A DNA stretch of 64,000 nt. Origin: Nonomuraea roseoviolacea subsp. carminata. GTDB taxonomy: Bacteria; Actinomycetota; Actinomycetes; Streptosporangiales; Streptosporangiaceae. The notes beneath the pieces are model-generated. The model was given only the letters and a program-made list of their open reading frames with translations, was not told the DNA's origin and did not search any database. The position numbers and the translations under genes are program-made. Shown piece after piece: positions 8,077-16,349 of this stretch (positions are counted from its first letter, which is position 1; each line of letters begins with the position of its first letter). The stretch is taken from the NCBI RefSeq assembly GCF_024172185.1, contig NZ_JAMZEC010000001.1, forward strand, positions 1,302,001 through 1,366,000. Direction: 5' to 3'.

Positions 8077-9165
8077 ATGCTCATGCGCGCCGCCGTGCTG
8101 ACCGCCTTCGACCGGCCGATGGAGATCCGCGAGGTCGAGATCGCCGATCCGGGCCCCGGCGAGGTACGGGTCCAGATCAAGGCGTCCGGGGTGTGCGGCT
8201 CCGACCTCAAGGCCATCGACGGCAAGAGCCCGGTCGTCGCGCGGCTGCCGTACATCCTCGGCCACGAGAGCGCCGGCGTCGTCGAGAGCGTCGGACCGGG
8301 CGTGACCACGGTCCGGTCCGGCGACCACGTCATCGTGTCGATGAGCGGACCCTGCGGCACATGCCGCCACTGCGGGGCCGGCCGCTTCCACCTGTGCTCC
8401 GGCCCGGCCCGGATGCGGGCCATCATGGGCGGCGAGCCGCGCGTCACGCTGGACGGCGCGGAGACCCGCCGCTTCATCGGCATCGGCTCGTTCGCCGAGT
8501 ACACGGTGGTCAACGAGCCCATGTGCGTGCGGATCGCCCCGGAGGCGCCGTTCGACGTGATGTCCCTGCTGGCCTGCGGCGTCGTGACGGGGGTCGGCGC
8601 CGTGCTCAACGTGGCGCGGGTGGCCCCGGGCTCCAGCGTCCTCGTCGTGGGCTGCGGCGGCGTCGGCCTCAACGTCATCCAGGGCGCGGTGCTCGCCGGC
8701 GCGACCACGATCATCGCCGCCGACGTGGCGGAGGCCAAACTCAAGCTCGCCGAGCGCTTCGGCGCCACCCACACCCTCGTCGCCGGGGACCTGCCCGCGC
8801 AGGTCGGCGAGGTGGTGCGGGGCGGCGTGGACTACGCCTTCGACGTGACGGGGGTGCCGGGCGTGCTCGCCCAGGCGTTCGCCGCCACGGCCCCGGGCGG
8901 CGCCACGGTCATGGTCGGCAGCCCGCCGGCGGGCCGGCCGGTGGAGGTGGACCCGTCGCTGCTGTTCTCCTCGCGCCGCCTCATGGGCACCCAGGGCGGG
9001 GACGCCGCGCCCCACCGCGACCTGCCCATGCTCGCCGCGCAGTACCAGCGGGGCCGCCTGGACCTGGGCGGACTGATCACGGAGCGGCTGCCGCTGGACC
9101 AGATCAACGACGCGGTCACCCACGTCCGCCAGGGCACGGTCGCCCGCACGGTCATCGTCTTCTGA
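8077..9165 (+). CDS. Zinc-dependent alcohol dehydrogenase (MDR superfamily)
   Basis: A 362-residue medium-chain dehydrogenase/reductase. It has the catalytic-zinc Cys (ASGVCGSD), GHESAGVVESVG, a structural-zinc cluster (PCGTCRHCGAGRFHLC), and a Rossmann NAD site VVGCGGVGLNVIQGA. The C-terminal region is that of class III-like alcohol dehydrogenases, including actinobacterial mycothiol-linked and aryl-alcohol forms. ATG 8077 is used; ATG 8083 is equally possible because neither has a clear ribosome site. It is divergent from the ABC importer and shares its promoter region, so it may oxidise an alcohol derived from the imported compound. Confidence 0.87.
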   Translation: MLMRAAVLTAFDRPMEIREVEIADPGPGEVRVQIKASGVCGSDLKAIDGKSPVVARLPYILGHESAGVVESVGPGVTTVRSGDHVIVSMSGPCGTCRHCGAGRFHLCSGPARMRAIMGGEPRVTLDGAETRRFIGIGSFAEYTVVNEPMCVRIAPEAPFDVMSLLACGVVTGVGAVLNVARVAPGSSVLVVGCGGVGLNVIQGAVLAGATTIIAADVAEAKLKLAERFGATHTLVAGDLPAQVGEVVRGGVDYAFDVTGVPGVLAQAFAATAPGGATVMVGSPPAGRPVEVDPSLLFSSRRLMGTQGGDAAPHRDLPMLAAQYQRGRLDLGGLITERLPLDQINDAVTHVRQGTVARTVIVF

Positions 9166-9184
9166 GGCGCCAACTCATCTGCTA

Positions 9185-9202
9185 TTCTAACGATCCTTAG
9201 AA
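9185..9202. promoter_or_regulatory. ArsR-type operator upstream of cupin operon
   Basis: TTCTAA-CGATCC-TTAGAA is a perfect 6+6 dyad within AT-rich sequence, 17 bp before the cupin ATG and just ahead of a GAGGAGA ribosome site. It probably binds the ArsR protein encoded by the second gene of the operon. Confidence 0.5.
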
Positions 9203-9219
9203 AAGCAGAGGAGAGCGTC

Positions 9220-9738
9220 ATGTCGTACCCCGAGCCCCGTTACCTCGCCGAGAAGGGCGAGGTCAGCGCTCGCCTGCGGACCGCCGGCCAGCCCGCCGAC
9301 CTGGTGATGGGCCCCCACACCGACGACCCGGCTGAGCGGCGCACCCACGTGCACTACCTGGGCACCGGCGCCAGCACCAACGGCGCGTTCGGGCTCTACC
9401 GCTGGGAGATGGGCCCCCGCCCGGGCGGCGCCGGCGCGCACTTCCACCGCACCATCACCGAGTCCTTCTACGTCCTCGACGGCTCGGTGCGCCTGTTCAA
9501 CGGCGACCGGTGGATCGACGGCAACCCGGGCGACTTCCTGTTCGTCCCGGAGGGCGGCATCCACGGCTTCCGCAACGAGTCGGGCGCCCCGGCGACCATG
9601 CTCATCCTGTTCACCCCCGGCGCCCCCAGGGAGGGGTACTTCGAGGAGCTGGCCGAGATCGCCACCACCGGCCGGGAGCTCACGGAGGAGGAGTGGACCG
9701 AGCTCTTCCTGCGCCACGACCAGTACATGGTCGGATGA
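9220..9738 (+). CDS. Cupin-domain protein
   Basis: A 172-residue single-domain cupin. Motif 1 is GAHFHRTITESFYVLDG (metal-binding His, His and Glu), and motif 2 is GDFLFVPEGGIHGFRN with the second His. Small cupins of this type are dioxygenases, isomerases or ligand sensors; the substrate is not readable. It begins after a strong GAGGAGA site and its stop overlaps the ATG of the ArsR-rhodanese gene, so the two are co-translated under one operator. Confidence 0.85.
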   Translation: MSYPEPRYLAEKGEVSARLRTAGQPADLVMGPHTDDPAERRTHVHYLGTGASTNGAFGLYRWEMGPRPGGAGAHFHRTITESFYVLDGSVRLFNGDRWIDGNPGDFLFVPEGGIHGFRNESGAPATMLILFTPGAPREGYFEELAEIATTGRELTEEEWTELFLRHDQYMVG

Positions 9739-10385
9739 CGAGTTTCCCCGAAGAGCCGATCTACGAGCAGCTCGCCCGCATCGGCAAGGTGCTGTCGAGC
9801 CCGGTGCGGCTGCGGCTGCTCGACGTGCTGGACCAGCAGGAGCGCACGGTGGAGGAGCTCGCCGAGGAGGCGGGCATCGCGCTGAAGAACACCTCGGCGC
9901 AGCTCCAGCAGCTCCGCGCCGCCCACCTGGTCACCAGCCGGAAGGAGGGCACCAAGGTCTTCTACCGGCTGGCCGACGACGGGGTGTCGCGCTTCCTCGG
10001 GGAGATGCAGGCCTTCGCGCACGGACGACTGGCCGACCTGCGCGAGGCGGTGGCCCGCCACCTGGGCTCGCCCGAGGGCGTGACGGCCGCCGAGCTGGCC
10101 GCCCGGCTGGAGGACCCGGGCACGATCGTTCTGGATGTGCGCTCGGCGACGGCCTTCGCCACGGCGCACCTGCCGGGCGCGGTGTCGCTGCCGCTGGCCG
10201 AGCTGCGCGACCGTCTGGAGGAGCTGCCGCGCGACGCGGAGATCGTCGCCTACTGCGGCGGGCCGTACTGCGTCGTGTCGCCCGAGGCGGTGCGGCTGCT
10301 GCGGCGCAACGGATTCCGGGCGCTGGCGCTGGAGGGCGGCATCACGGGCTGGCGCCGCTCAGGACGCTCCACCACATCAGGCTGA
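9735..10385 (+). CDS. ArsR-family regulator fused to rhodanese domain
   Basis: 216 residues with two domains. About residues 10-90 are an ArsR winged helix (IGKVLSSPVRLRLLDVLDQQ, then NTSAQLQQLRAAHLVTSRKE). About 115-210 are a rhodanese domain (VLDVRSATAFATAHLPGAV) with active-site Cys174 in the loop YCGGPYCV. The fusion is a known architecture thought to couple sulfur or redox state to repression. Its ATG overlaps the cupin stop (ATGA). The dyad at 9185-9202 is the likely autoregulatory site. Confidence 0.88.
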   Translation: MTSFPEEPIYEQLARIGKVLSSPVRLRLLDVLDQQERTVEELAEEAGIALKNTSAQLQQLRAAHLVTSRKEGTKVFYRLADDGVSRFLGEMQAFAHGRLADLREAVARHLGSPEGVTAAELAARLEDPGTIVLDVRSATAFATAHLPGAVSLPLAELRDRLEELPRDAEIVAYCGGPYCVVSPEAVRLLRRNGFRALALEGGITGWRRSGRSTTSG

Positions 10386-10391
10386 CAAACC

Positions 10392-10416
10392 GTCACAAAG
10401 GGGTATATATCGTGAC
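10392..10416 (+). promoter_or_regulatory. Possible promoter/operator before SARP-like gene
   Basis: GTCAC at 10392-10396 and GTGAC at 10412-10416 flank an AT-rich TATATAT that could be a -10 element, about 80 bp upstream of the SARP-like start. No good -35 is seen. Confidence 0.3.
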
Positions 10417-10493
10417 AGTACGGGCGTGAATGACACGGGCACCGAGCGTTGACCAAGGGTTTCCGATCCGGGACAGTGAAGGGACCGAAGGCC

Positions 10494-11210
10494 ATGGGCA
10501 GCAGTCTCCGTCTCGCGCTCCTCGGCGGCTTCCGGCTGCTGGCCGGCGACGACCAGATCAACGTCTCCAACGGCTCCGAACGCCTGCTCGCCTTCATCGC
10601 GCTGGGCTGCCGGGCCGTCTCACGCAACCTGGCGGCGGTCACGCTGTGGCCCGACGCCCCCGAGCACCGCGCGTACGCGAGCCTGCGCTCGGCGCTGGCC
10701 CGCCTCGACGCCACCGGACGCCGGATGCTGCACGTCGGCGCCACCGAGGTGGGCCTGGCCCCGGACACGCACGTCGACCTCCACGAGGCCCGCGCCCTGG
10801 CCGAGCGGATCCTCGACCCGGCGGCCGCCTGCCCCGACCTCGACCGCCGCGCCATCGAGGTGCTCTCGCACGGCCTGCTGCCCGGCTGGTACGACGACTG
10901 GGTCCTCGGCGAGGCCGAGCAGTGGCACCAGCAGCGGCTGCACGCCCTGGAGGCGCTGTCGGCCCGGTTCGTCCGGGCGGGCAGGTTCGCCGACGCGGTG
11001 GCCGCGGCGAGCGTGGCCCTGCACGCCGAGCCGCTGCGGGAGAGCGCCTGCGCGGCCCTGGTCGAGGCGCACCTGGCCGAGGGCAACCAGGCCGAGGCGC
11101 TGCGCCAGTACCAGCTCTACGTGCGCGGACTGCGCGACGAGCTCAGCCTGTCACCGACGCCGCGGCTGCGCGGCCTGGTCGCCGGTCTGCGCCCGTCGGA
11201 GGAGCTCTGA
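10494..11210 (+). CDS. SARP-like transcriptional activator (wHTH + BTAD)
   Basis: A 238-residue regulator of small-SARP size. The N-terminus (LRLALLGGFRLLAGDD, SNGSERLLAFIALGC) is the OmpR-like winged helix found in Streptomyces antibiotic regulatory proteins. From about residue 90 the all-helical bacterial transcriptional activator domain follows (RQYQLYVRGLRDELSLSPTPRL). ATG 10494 matches the family N-terminus and follows purine-rich GAAGGGACCGAAGG; an upstream TTG at 10449 is less likely. No biosynthetic cluster is adjacent. The only downstream gene is a small secreted protein, whose promoter has 11-bp-spaced heptamers of the type SARPs bind. Confidence 0.82.
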   Translation: MGSSLRLALLGGFRLLAGDDQINVSNGSERLLAFIALGCRAVSRNLAAVTLWPDAPEHRAYASLRSALARLDATGRRMLHVGATEVGLAPDTHVDLHEARALAERILDPAAACPDLDRRAIEVLSHGLLPGWYDDWVLGEAEQWHQQRLHALEALSARFVRAGRFADAVAAASVALHAEPLRESACAALVEAHLAEGNQAEALRQYQLYVRGLRDELSLSPTPRLRGLVAGLRPSEEL

Positions 11211-11231
11211 ACGACGCCGGTGATGCCGCCG

Positions 11232-11260
11232 TCACGCCGGCATCACGGGGCGGTGACTGG
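11232..11260 (+). promoter_or_regulatory. Heptamer direct repeats with 11-bp period (SARP-type site)
   Basis: TCACGCC (11232), TCACGGG (11243) and TGACTGG (11254) are three related heptamers spaced exactly 11 bp. They lie 82 bp before the small secreted protein gene. SARP activators bind 7-bp direct repeats at 11-bp spacing. An inverted repeat GTGATGCC/GGCATCAC (11220-11246) overlaps and could instead terminate the upstream gene. Confidence 0.4.
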
Positions 11261-11341
11261 AACCCGGCCATGCTTTCTGGTGAGCGCCGGAGCACCCGCA
11301 GGTGGTCGTCACCGCGGGCCGGCGGGATCAAGGAGACAGGA

Positions 11342-11677
11342 ATGCGTACCAGGCGAGTGATGATGCTGGCCGGTCCGGCACTCCTCGGCGCGCTCGCGCT
11401 CGGTCCGGCCGCGGCCTCTCCCGCGTCCGCCTCCGCGGGCACCGCCAAGGCGCCGGTCGTCCAGGCGGCCACCACCGTGAACACCGTCGCCGTCAAGCCG
11501 CCCGGCAAGAAGCGCTACAACAAGGGCTACAGCAAGGGCTTCAGCGACGGCCGGTTCGACTGCAAGGGCGGCCAGCCGTTCGACCTCACCTTCACCGGCT
11601 CGGACCCGTTCAGCATGGGCTACCGCAACGGCTACATCAGCGGTTTCCACAGCTGCACGCCGCCGAAGAAGCCGTAA
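11342..11677 (+). CDS. Small secreted protein, unknown function
   Basis: 111 residues. The N-terminus is a classical signal peptide (RTRR, hydrophobic stretch MMLAGPALLGALAL, then small residues and a probable cleavage after an Ala-Ser run near residue 30). The mature part is short, basic and Gly/Tyr-rich, with two similar segments, KGYSKGFSDGRFDC and GYRNGYISGFHSC. Each ends in a Cys, so one disulfide is plausible. The start follows AAGGAGACAGGA. I do not recognise the family. Control by the upstream SARP-like gene is inferred from the repeats in its promoter. Confidence 0.7.
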   Translation: MRTRRVMMLAGPALLGALALGPAAASPASASAGTAKAPVVQAATTVNTVAVKPPGKKRYNKGYSKGFSDGRFDCKGGQPFDLTFTGSDPFSMGYRNGYISGFHSCTPPKKP

Positions 11678-11710
11678 CCCGCGACCTCAGGACACCTTCC
11701 CCGGTGGGAC

Positions 11711-11748
11711 GAAGGACCCCGCACCGCCTGGGCGGAGCGGGGTCCTTC
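11711..11748. terminator. Hairpin terminator between convergent genes
   Basis: A 12-bp perfect stem (GAAGGACCCCGC / GCGGGGTCCTTC) has a second inner stem CCGCC/GGCGG. It lies between the stops at 11677 (+) and 11771 (-) and probably serves both strands. Confidence 0.7.
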
Positions 11749-11770
11749 CCGCGTGGGGGCGTTGCCGGAC

Positions 11771-14023
11771 TCAGCCGCGGGCGCCCACGGGCTCCGGCAG
11801 GTCGTCGCGCTGCCCCTGACCGGCGTCGCCGCCGGGACGGACGTCGTGCTCGTCCTCCTCGTGCCCCTCGACCGACAGGTTCGGCAGCAGCCGGTCCAGC
11901 CAGCGCGGGCACCACCAGTTCGCCCGGCCCAGCAGCACCATCGTGGCCGGCACGAGGAAGCCCCGGATGATCGTGGCGTCCACGGCGATGGCCGCCGCCA
12001 GGCCCACGCCGAACGTCTTGACCATGGGATCCGGATACGCGACGAACGCCACGAACACCGACACCATGATGAGCGCCGCCGAGGTGATCACCCGGCCGGT
12101 CGAGCCCAGCCCCTCCGCGACCGCGCGGGAGTTGTCCCGGTGCCGCAGGTACGCCTGCCGCACGGCCGTCAGCAGGAACACCTCGTAGTCCATCGACAGC
12201 CCGAACAGCACCGCGAACAGCATGAGCGGCACGTAGCTCTCGATCGGCACCGTGAAGAAGAACGTCTGGAGCGAGGACGACTCCAACGGCGGGTCCATGC
12301 CGACGAGCCGGCTGCCGAGCCCGACGGAGAAGACCGTCGCGAGCGTGCCGAAGGCGGCCCCGAGCGAGATGAGGTTCATGACCGCGGCCTTCAGCGCGAC
12401 GACCGGGGCGCGGAAGGCCAGCAGCAGCAGGAGGGCGCTGAGCAGCACGACCACGCCGATGACCAGCGGGGTCCGCTCGGCCATGCGGTCGCCGGCGTCG
12501 GTCAGCGCGGCGACCTTGCCGCCGACGTGCAGCTTCGCGCCGGGTACCGACAGGGCCCGCACGTCGTGCACGACGTCGGCGGAGCGGCTGTCGCTGGGCG
12601 CGTACTCGGGGATCGCCTGGATCATCACCGTGCGGCCCGTGTCGCCGACCTTGGCCGGGGCGACGTGCGCGACGCCGTCCACGTCCTCGATGGCGTCGCT
12701 GAGCCGCTTCACCACGGGCGCCTTGGCGTCGGCCGCCTTCTCGTCGAGCTCGGCCACGACCAGCAGCGGCCCGTTGACGCCGGGGCCGAAGCCGGAGGCC
12801 ATCAGCTCGTACGCGCGGCGCGGCTCGGAGCCCTGCGCGGCGTACCCGTCGTCGAGCGGCCCGAGCTTGAGCGCCAGCGCGGGCGCGGTGATCGCGGCCA
12901 GCACGACGACGCTGCCGATCAGCACCCGCCACGGGCGGCGGGCCACCCACGCGCCGAGCCCGGCCCAGCCGGAGGAGTCGCCGCCGCGGCGCCGGCCGAG
13001 GAAGGGCAGCCTGAGGGCGTTCACGCGGTGGCCGAGCAGCCCGAGCAGCGCCGGGACCAGCGTGACCGACGTGAGCACGGCGGTGACCACCGAGACGCCC
13101 GTGACCAGGCCCAGCGTGCGCAGCAGCGGGAACCCGCCGAGCACGAGGGCGCTCAGCGCGACGATGACCGTGCCGCCCGCGAACACCACGGCCCCGCCCG
13201 AGCTGGCCACCGTGCGGCGCACCGACTCCTGGACCGGCGCGCCGTCGGCCAGCAGCTTGCGGTGCCGCGACAGCAGGAACAGCGCGTAGTCGATGCCCAC
13301 GCCGAGCCCGATCATCGTGGACATGATGCCCGCCTGCTTCGGCACGTCGGCGACGTGACCGAGCAGGCCGATGATCCCCAGCCCGGCGGCCACGCTGACC
13401 AGCGCGGTGAAGATCGGCACCAGCGCCGCCGTCAGCGTGCCGAACGCGAAGACGAGCACCAGCAGCGCGCACACCACGCCGATGATCTCACTCGGCCCGG
13501 TCTTGATCTCCTTGTCGGCCGGGGAGGAGCTGTCGGCGGCGACGACCTCCAGACCGGCGGCCCGGGCCGGCTGCGCGGCGCGCGAGACCGCCTGGGCGGC
13601 CTCGGCCGGCTTGGCCGGGTCGTGGCCCTCCATCCGGACGGTGATGAGGCCGATCTGCAGGTTGGAGGCGATGCCGCCGCGGCGGAACGGCGTGTCGACC
13701 TGCTTGACGTGCGGGACCGCGCGGATGTCGGCGATCGCCCGTTCGACGGCCTCCTTGCGGGGCTTGTCGATGAGCTGCCCCTGAGGCGCGTAGAGGACGA
13801 GCTGCACGGTGCCGCCCGTCTCATAGCCGGGGCCGAAGCCCGAACGCATCAGGTCGTGGGCGCGCTGCGCGTCCGTGCCGGGGATCGACGCGTCGTTGCT
13901 GACGGGACTGCCGAGCACGAGGCTGGCGCCCATCAGGCCGGCCGCCGCGACCACCCATAAGGTCAGTACCACCATCCCGTGCCGGGCGCACCAGCCGCCC
14001 AGCCGTCCCAAGAACCGCGTCAT
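11771..14023 (-). CDS. MMPL/RND-family membrane exporter
   Basis: A 750-residue integral membrane protein with the MMPL duplication. Each half has one N-terminal helix, a large extracytoplasmic domain and a five-helix bundle. Recognisable parts are the first helix (GMVVLTLWVVAAAGLMG), GTDAQRAHDLM, the GLGVGIDYALFLLSR segment of the first half and FGLSMDYEVFLLTAVR of the second. Relatives export lipids or drugs by proton motive force. It is divergent from a TetR gene with an 18-bp palindrome between them, the usual arrangement for a TetR-repressed exporter. Confidence 0.9.
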   Translation of the reverse strand: MTRFLGRLGGWCARHGMVVLTLWVVAAAGLMGASLVLGSPVSNDASIPGTDAQRAHDLMRSGFGPGYETGGTVQLVLYAPQGQLIDKPRKEAVERAIADIRAVPHVKQVDTPFRRGGIASNLQIGLITVRMEGHDPAKPAEAAQAVSRAAQPARAAGLEVVAADSSSPADKEIKTGPSEIIGVVCALLVLVFAFGTLTAALVPIFTALVSVAAGLGIIGLLGHVADVPKQAGIMSTMIGLGVGIDYALFLLSRHRKLLADGAPVQESVRRTVASSGGAVVFAGGTVIVALSALVLGGFPLLRTLGLVTGVSVVTAVLTSVTLVPALLGLLGHRVNALRLPFLGRRRGGDSSGWAGLGAWVARRPWRVLIGSVVVLAAITAPALALKLGPLDDGYAAQGSEPRRAYELMASGFGPGVNGPLLVVAELDEKAADAKAPVVKRLSDAIEDVDGVAHVAPAKVGDTGRTVMIQAIPEYAPSDSRSADVVHDVRALSVPGAKLHVGGKVAALTDAGDRMAERTPLVIGVVVLLSALLLLLAFRAPVVALKAAVMNLISLGAAFGTLATVFSVGLGSRLVGMDPPLESSSLQTFFFTVPIESYVPLMLFAVLFGLSMDYEVFLLTAVRQAYLRHRDNSRAVAEGLGSTGRVITSAALIMVSVFVAFVAYPDPMVKTFGVGLAAAIAVDATIIRGFLVPATMVLLGRANWWCPRWLDRLLPNLSVEGHEEDEHDVRPGGDAGQGQRDDLPEPVGARG

Positions 14024-14048
14024 CGCAGGCCCCCTCCTCGACGGCCGT

Positions 14049-14066
14049 CCTGTACGGTCGTACAGG
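14049..14066. promoter_or_regulatory. TetR operator (MMPL/TetR promoter)
   Basis: CCTGTACG-GT-CGTACAGG is an 8+2+8 perfect palindrome in the 98-bp spacer between the divergent MMPL and TetR genes, close upstream of a possible -10 (TACGAT) for the TetR gene. Confidence 0.65.
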
Positions 14067-14121
14067 GCCTACGATAGATCGATATGTCCCCAAAGGCTGA
14101 GGCGAGCACGGAAATGAGACG

Positions 14122-14643
14122 ATGACCACAGCCGACGACACCCGCAGCAGGATCCTCGCCGCCGCCCGCCGCCTGTTCGCCGAACGCGGCTACGCGCAGA
14201 CGTCCCTGGCCGACATCGCGGCGGCCGTCGGCCTGACCAAGACCGCCGTCGCCTACCACTTCCACCCCAAGGACCGGCTGGCGGCCGAACTGCTGGCGCC
14301 CTGCGCCGACGACGTGATCGCGCTGCTGGGCGCCGAGTTCCCGGACCGCGAGGCGTTCCTGGAGGCGCTGGTCGCCTTCACCGTCCGGCACCGCACCGTG
14401 CTGCGCCTGGTCATGGAGGACGTCGGCGGGGCCGACGACGCACCGCCCGGCTCGCCCGGCGAGGCCATCAGGACGTTCCGCGACGAGCTGTTCGCCCGGC
14501 TGGTGGGCCCGGAGCCGGACGCGGTGGAGCGGGTGCGCGGCTGGGCGGTGCTGGGGGCGTTGCAGTGGGGGGTGGTGCACACGACGGACCTGCCGGAGGA
14601 CCAGGTCCGAGACGTCCTGCTGCACGCCGCCCAGGCGATCTGA
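14122..14643 (+). CDS. TetR-family regulator of the MMPL exporter
   Basis: A 173-residue TetR repressor. The HTH spans about residues 8-55 (ILAAARRLFAERGYAQTSL, AAAVGLTKTAVAYHFHPKDRL). The short C-terminal domain would bind the inducer. The gene diverges from the exporter and the shared spacer contains a strong palindrome, so it is the likely local repressor. Confidence 0.88.
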   Translation: MTTADDTRSRILAAARRLFAERGYAQTSLADIAAAVGLTKTAVAYHFHPKDRLAAELLAPCADDVIALLGAEFPDREAFLEALVAFTVRHRTVLRLVMEDVGGADDAPPGSPGEAIRTFRDELFARLVGPEPDAVERVRGWAVLGALQWGVVHTTDLPEDQVRDVLLHAAQAI

Positions 14644-14714
14644 CTGTTCTTTCGAGGGCAAGGTCCTCACAGAGGGGCGCGCTTCGCGCGAGGGGCGCTC
14701 GGACAGCGCCTCCC

Positions 14715-14819
14715 AGGGGGCTCCCGCCCCCTTCGACCCCCGCCAAGGGCATGGCCCTCGCTCCGCTCGGACGCCTTGCCGGGGGCTACGCCCCCAAGTG
14801 GGGGCCTACCGCCCCCCAC
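14715..14819. repeat. Cluster of three G/C hairpins (REP-like)
   Basis: The 231-bp spacer 14644-14874 holds no gene. It contains three short C5/G5 hairpins: AGGGGGC/GCCCCCT at 14715-14732, GGGGGC/GCCCCC at 14781-14795, and GTGGGGGC/GCCCCCCAC at 14798-14819. An arm-like GCGCGCTTCGCGCG lies nearby. This resembles the repetitive intergenic hairpins common in actinomycete chromosomes. Confidence 0.6.
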
Positions 14820-14874
14820 ACCCCCGGTCCTGGGCCGGATCAGCAAGAAGGCATCTTGAACGGAGTCAACGCAT

Positions 14875-15243
14875 TCAACGGAGAGGAAGGGCTCGAACTC
14901 TGATGCCGGCGGTGGTGAAGGCCGCGATGGCGCCCGCTCGAAGATGCGGCTCAAGAACATCGAGTCGTCCGACGATGATGTTCACGAGATCCGGCGGGCG
15001 CAGTTCGAGAATCTCCCTCACGAGGATGACCGAAGGCTGAGTCGCACGAGTGTAAGCCAGAAGCGCCCCGAAGTCCGTGTCCGCCGAGACGATGACCCGC
15101 TGCCCTGTCACAGCAAGGGACATGACCGTGGTGTCAGGTGCACTCGTCGCCTGGAGGTCGCGAACATGAACGGCGTCATGGCCGGCCTTCGTCAGCAACT
15201 CGGCGACCCTCTGTGAGAGGTTCTCGTCGACAAGGAAGTTCAC
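14875..15243 (-). CDS. DUF5615 PIN-like toxin candidate
   Basis: 122 residues matching the DUF5615/Mut7-C-like PIN fold. It has the leading Asp in MNFLVDENLS, GHDAVHVRDL near residue 21 and VSADTDFGALL near residue 54, supplying the conserved acidic residues of a metal-dependent RNase site. It starts inside the stop of the DUF433 gene (ATGA). DUF433-DUF5615 pairs are a recognised toxin-antitoxin-like module. Activity is inferred from family context only. Confidence 0.8.
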   Translation of the reverse strand: MNFLVDENLSQRVAELLTKAGHDAVHVRDLQATSAPDTTVMSLAVTGQRVIVSADTDFGALLAYTRATQPSVILVREILELRPPDLVNIIVGRLDVLEPHLRAGAIAAFTTAGIRVRALPLR

Positions 15244-15470
15244 GCTGGCTCTCGTAGGGGGTAGAAGTGAACATTGGTCGCGGCAGCCGCATACTCAAGA
15301 GCCTGCTTGATGTCCTCACGCTCCAGATCCGGGTAGTCCAGCAAGATCTCGTCAAAAGACCACCCAGCCGCAACCAACCGGACCACCGTCTCCACTGTGA
15401 TCCGCAAGCCTCGAATGGTCGGCTTGCCTTCAAGCTTGCCGGGATCCACAGCGATGCGATCGAAAATCAT
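15240..15470 (-). CDS. DUF433 antitoxin candidate
   Basis: 76 residues of the DUF433 type: IAVDPGKLEGKPTIRG, a helix-turn-helix-like VETVVRLVAAGWSFDEILLDYP, then LEREDIKQALEYA. These small proteins precede PIN-like DUF5615 genes and probably bind DNA and the toxin. The start has a strong GAGGAGGGGAG ribosome site. Overlap with the next gene ensures coupled translation. Confidence 0.8.
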   Translation of the reverse strand: MIFDRIAVDPGKLEGKPTIRGLRITVETVVRLVAAGWSFDEILLDYPDLEREDIKQALEYAAAATNVHFYPLREPA

Positions 15471-15647
15471 GTGTTCTCCCCTCCTCTTCGATGGTGCCAG
15501 GTCTGGTTCATATCAGCGAGTCAGTTGCCGTCCATCGGCAAGCCCAAGGGCAGTTCCTGCCCACGGCTCGATCTGGATCCCGCGTCACGCCGGCAACTGC
15601 CGGTCATGACCAGCATGTTCGCCCCATCGAGGCGGGCATCGTGGCGC

Positions 15648-16022
15648 TCACGCACCCAATCGACGAAGCCGTCCCGCCAGCTCCGGGATGTCCTCCAGCT
15701 CCCCCGTCGTCACGGCGATGACCAGCCTTTCGGCTTCGTCCACGTCCTGGTACTCCAGGATCTCCCCGTTGTCCTCCAGGAAGGCGACGGCGGCCGTCCA
15801 GGCGAGCCGTTTGTTGCCGTCCACCAGCGGGTGCCCGATCAGGATGCTCTGCATCAGGGCCGCCGCCTTCTCCCACAGATCCGGATAGGCGTCGTCGCCG
15901 AACACGGTCGTCTGCGGGCGCAGCACCGCGCCGTGCATCTGGCCGCCGTCGCGGAGACGGACCTCGGGCAGCACCTCCTCGGCCAGGGCGAAAAGGTCCT
16001 CCGTGATCGGGTAGCCGGTCAT
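15648..16022 (-). CDS. doc: Fic/Doc-family toxin
   Basis: A 124-residue Doc-type Fic protein. The core motif HPLVDGNKRLAW (His64 onward) fits the shortened Doc version, in which the last Arg of full Fic motifs is absent. Doc phosphorylates EF-Tu and arrests translation. Other Doc landmarks are GLLHGAVL-like GQMHGAVLRPQTTVFG and the C-terminal ITTGELE-like region. Its ATG overlaps the stop of the upstream antitoxin (ATGA). Function is by homology. Confidence 0.85.
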   Translation of the reverse strand: MTGYPITEDLFALAEEVLPEVRLRDGGQMHGAVLRPQTTVFGDDAYPDLWEKAAALMQSILIGHPLVDGNKRLAWTAAVAFLEDNGEILEYQDVDEAERLVIAVTTGELEDIPELAGRLRRLGA

Positions 16023-16222
16023 CGCGCGAGCCTTTCGAGGAGTTCCCGGTCGCGTTCGGCGACCTTCCGGCCGATCGCCCGGTAGCGTTCGCGCCGCCGA
16101 CGCGCGATGTAGTCGTCGATCGCCGCCACCATCGCCGAGTTGACGCTCTGCCCGTCATCCCCGGCGATCTTCTTGATCTGCTCGTACGTCTCATCCGGCA
16201 GCCGAAGCCGCGTCTCAGCCAT
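16019..16222 (-). CDS. Ribbon-helix-helix antitoxin partner of Doc
   Basis: 67 residues. The first half is a ribbon-helix-helix fold (ETRLRLPDETYEQIKKIA, SVNSAMVAAIDDYI). The second half is a basic, helical tail likely to wrap the toxin. It is translationally coupled to doc. The antitoxin is RHH rather than the usual Phd fold. ATG 16222 is the first start matching the RHH strand; the ribosome site is poor. Confidence 0.8.
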   Translation of the reverse strand: MAETRLRLPDETYEQIKKIAGDDGQSVNSAMVAAIDDYIARRRRERYRAIGRKVAERDRELLERLAR

Positions 16223-16349
16223 GCCCGGGACGGTACCACTCTTTGATACCACAATCCGGTGATATATCGCGGGTACCCAGCTCCTCGCCCGGAGCAGAGT
16301 CATGCGGCCGTCTTCACATGCGCCCAACGGGCCGTTAACTTGATCATCC

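Noticed and set aside
14798..14819. Hairpin cluster as a CRISPR array
   Set aside because: Units differ in length and spacing, there are no regular spacers and no cas genes.
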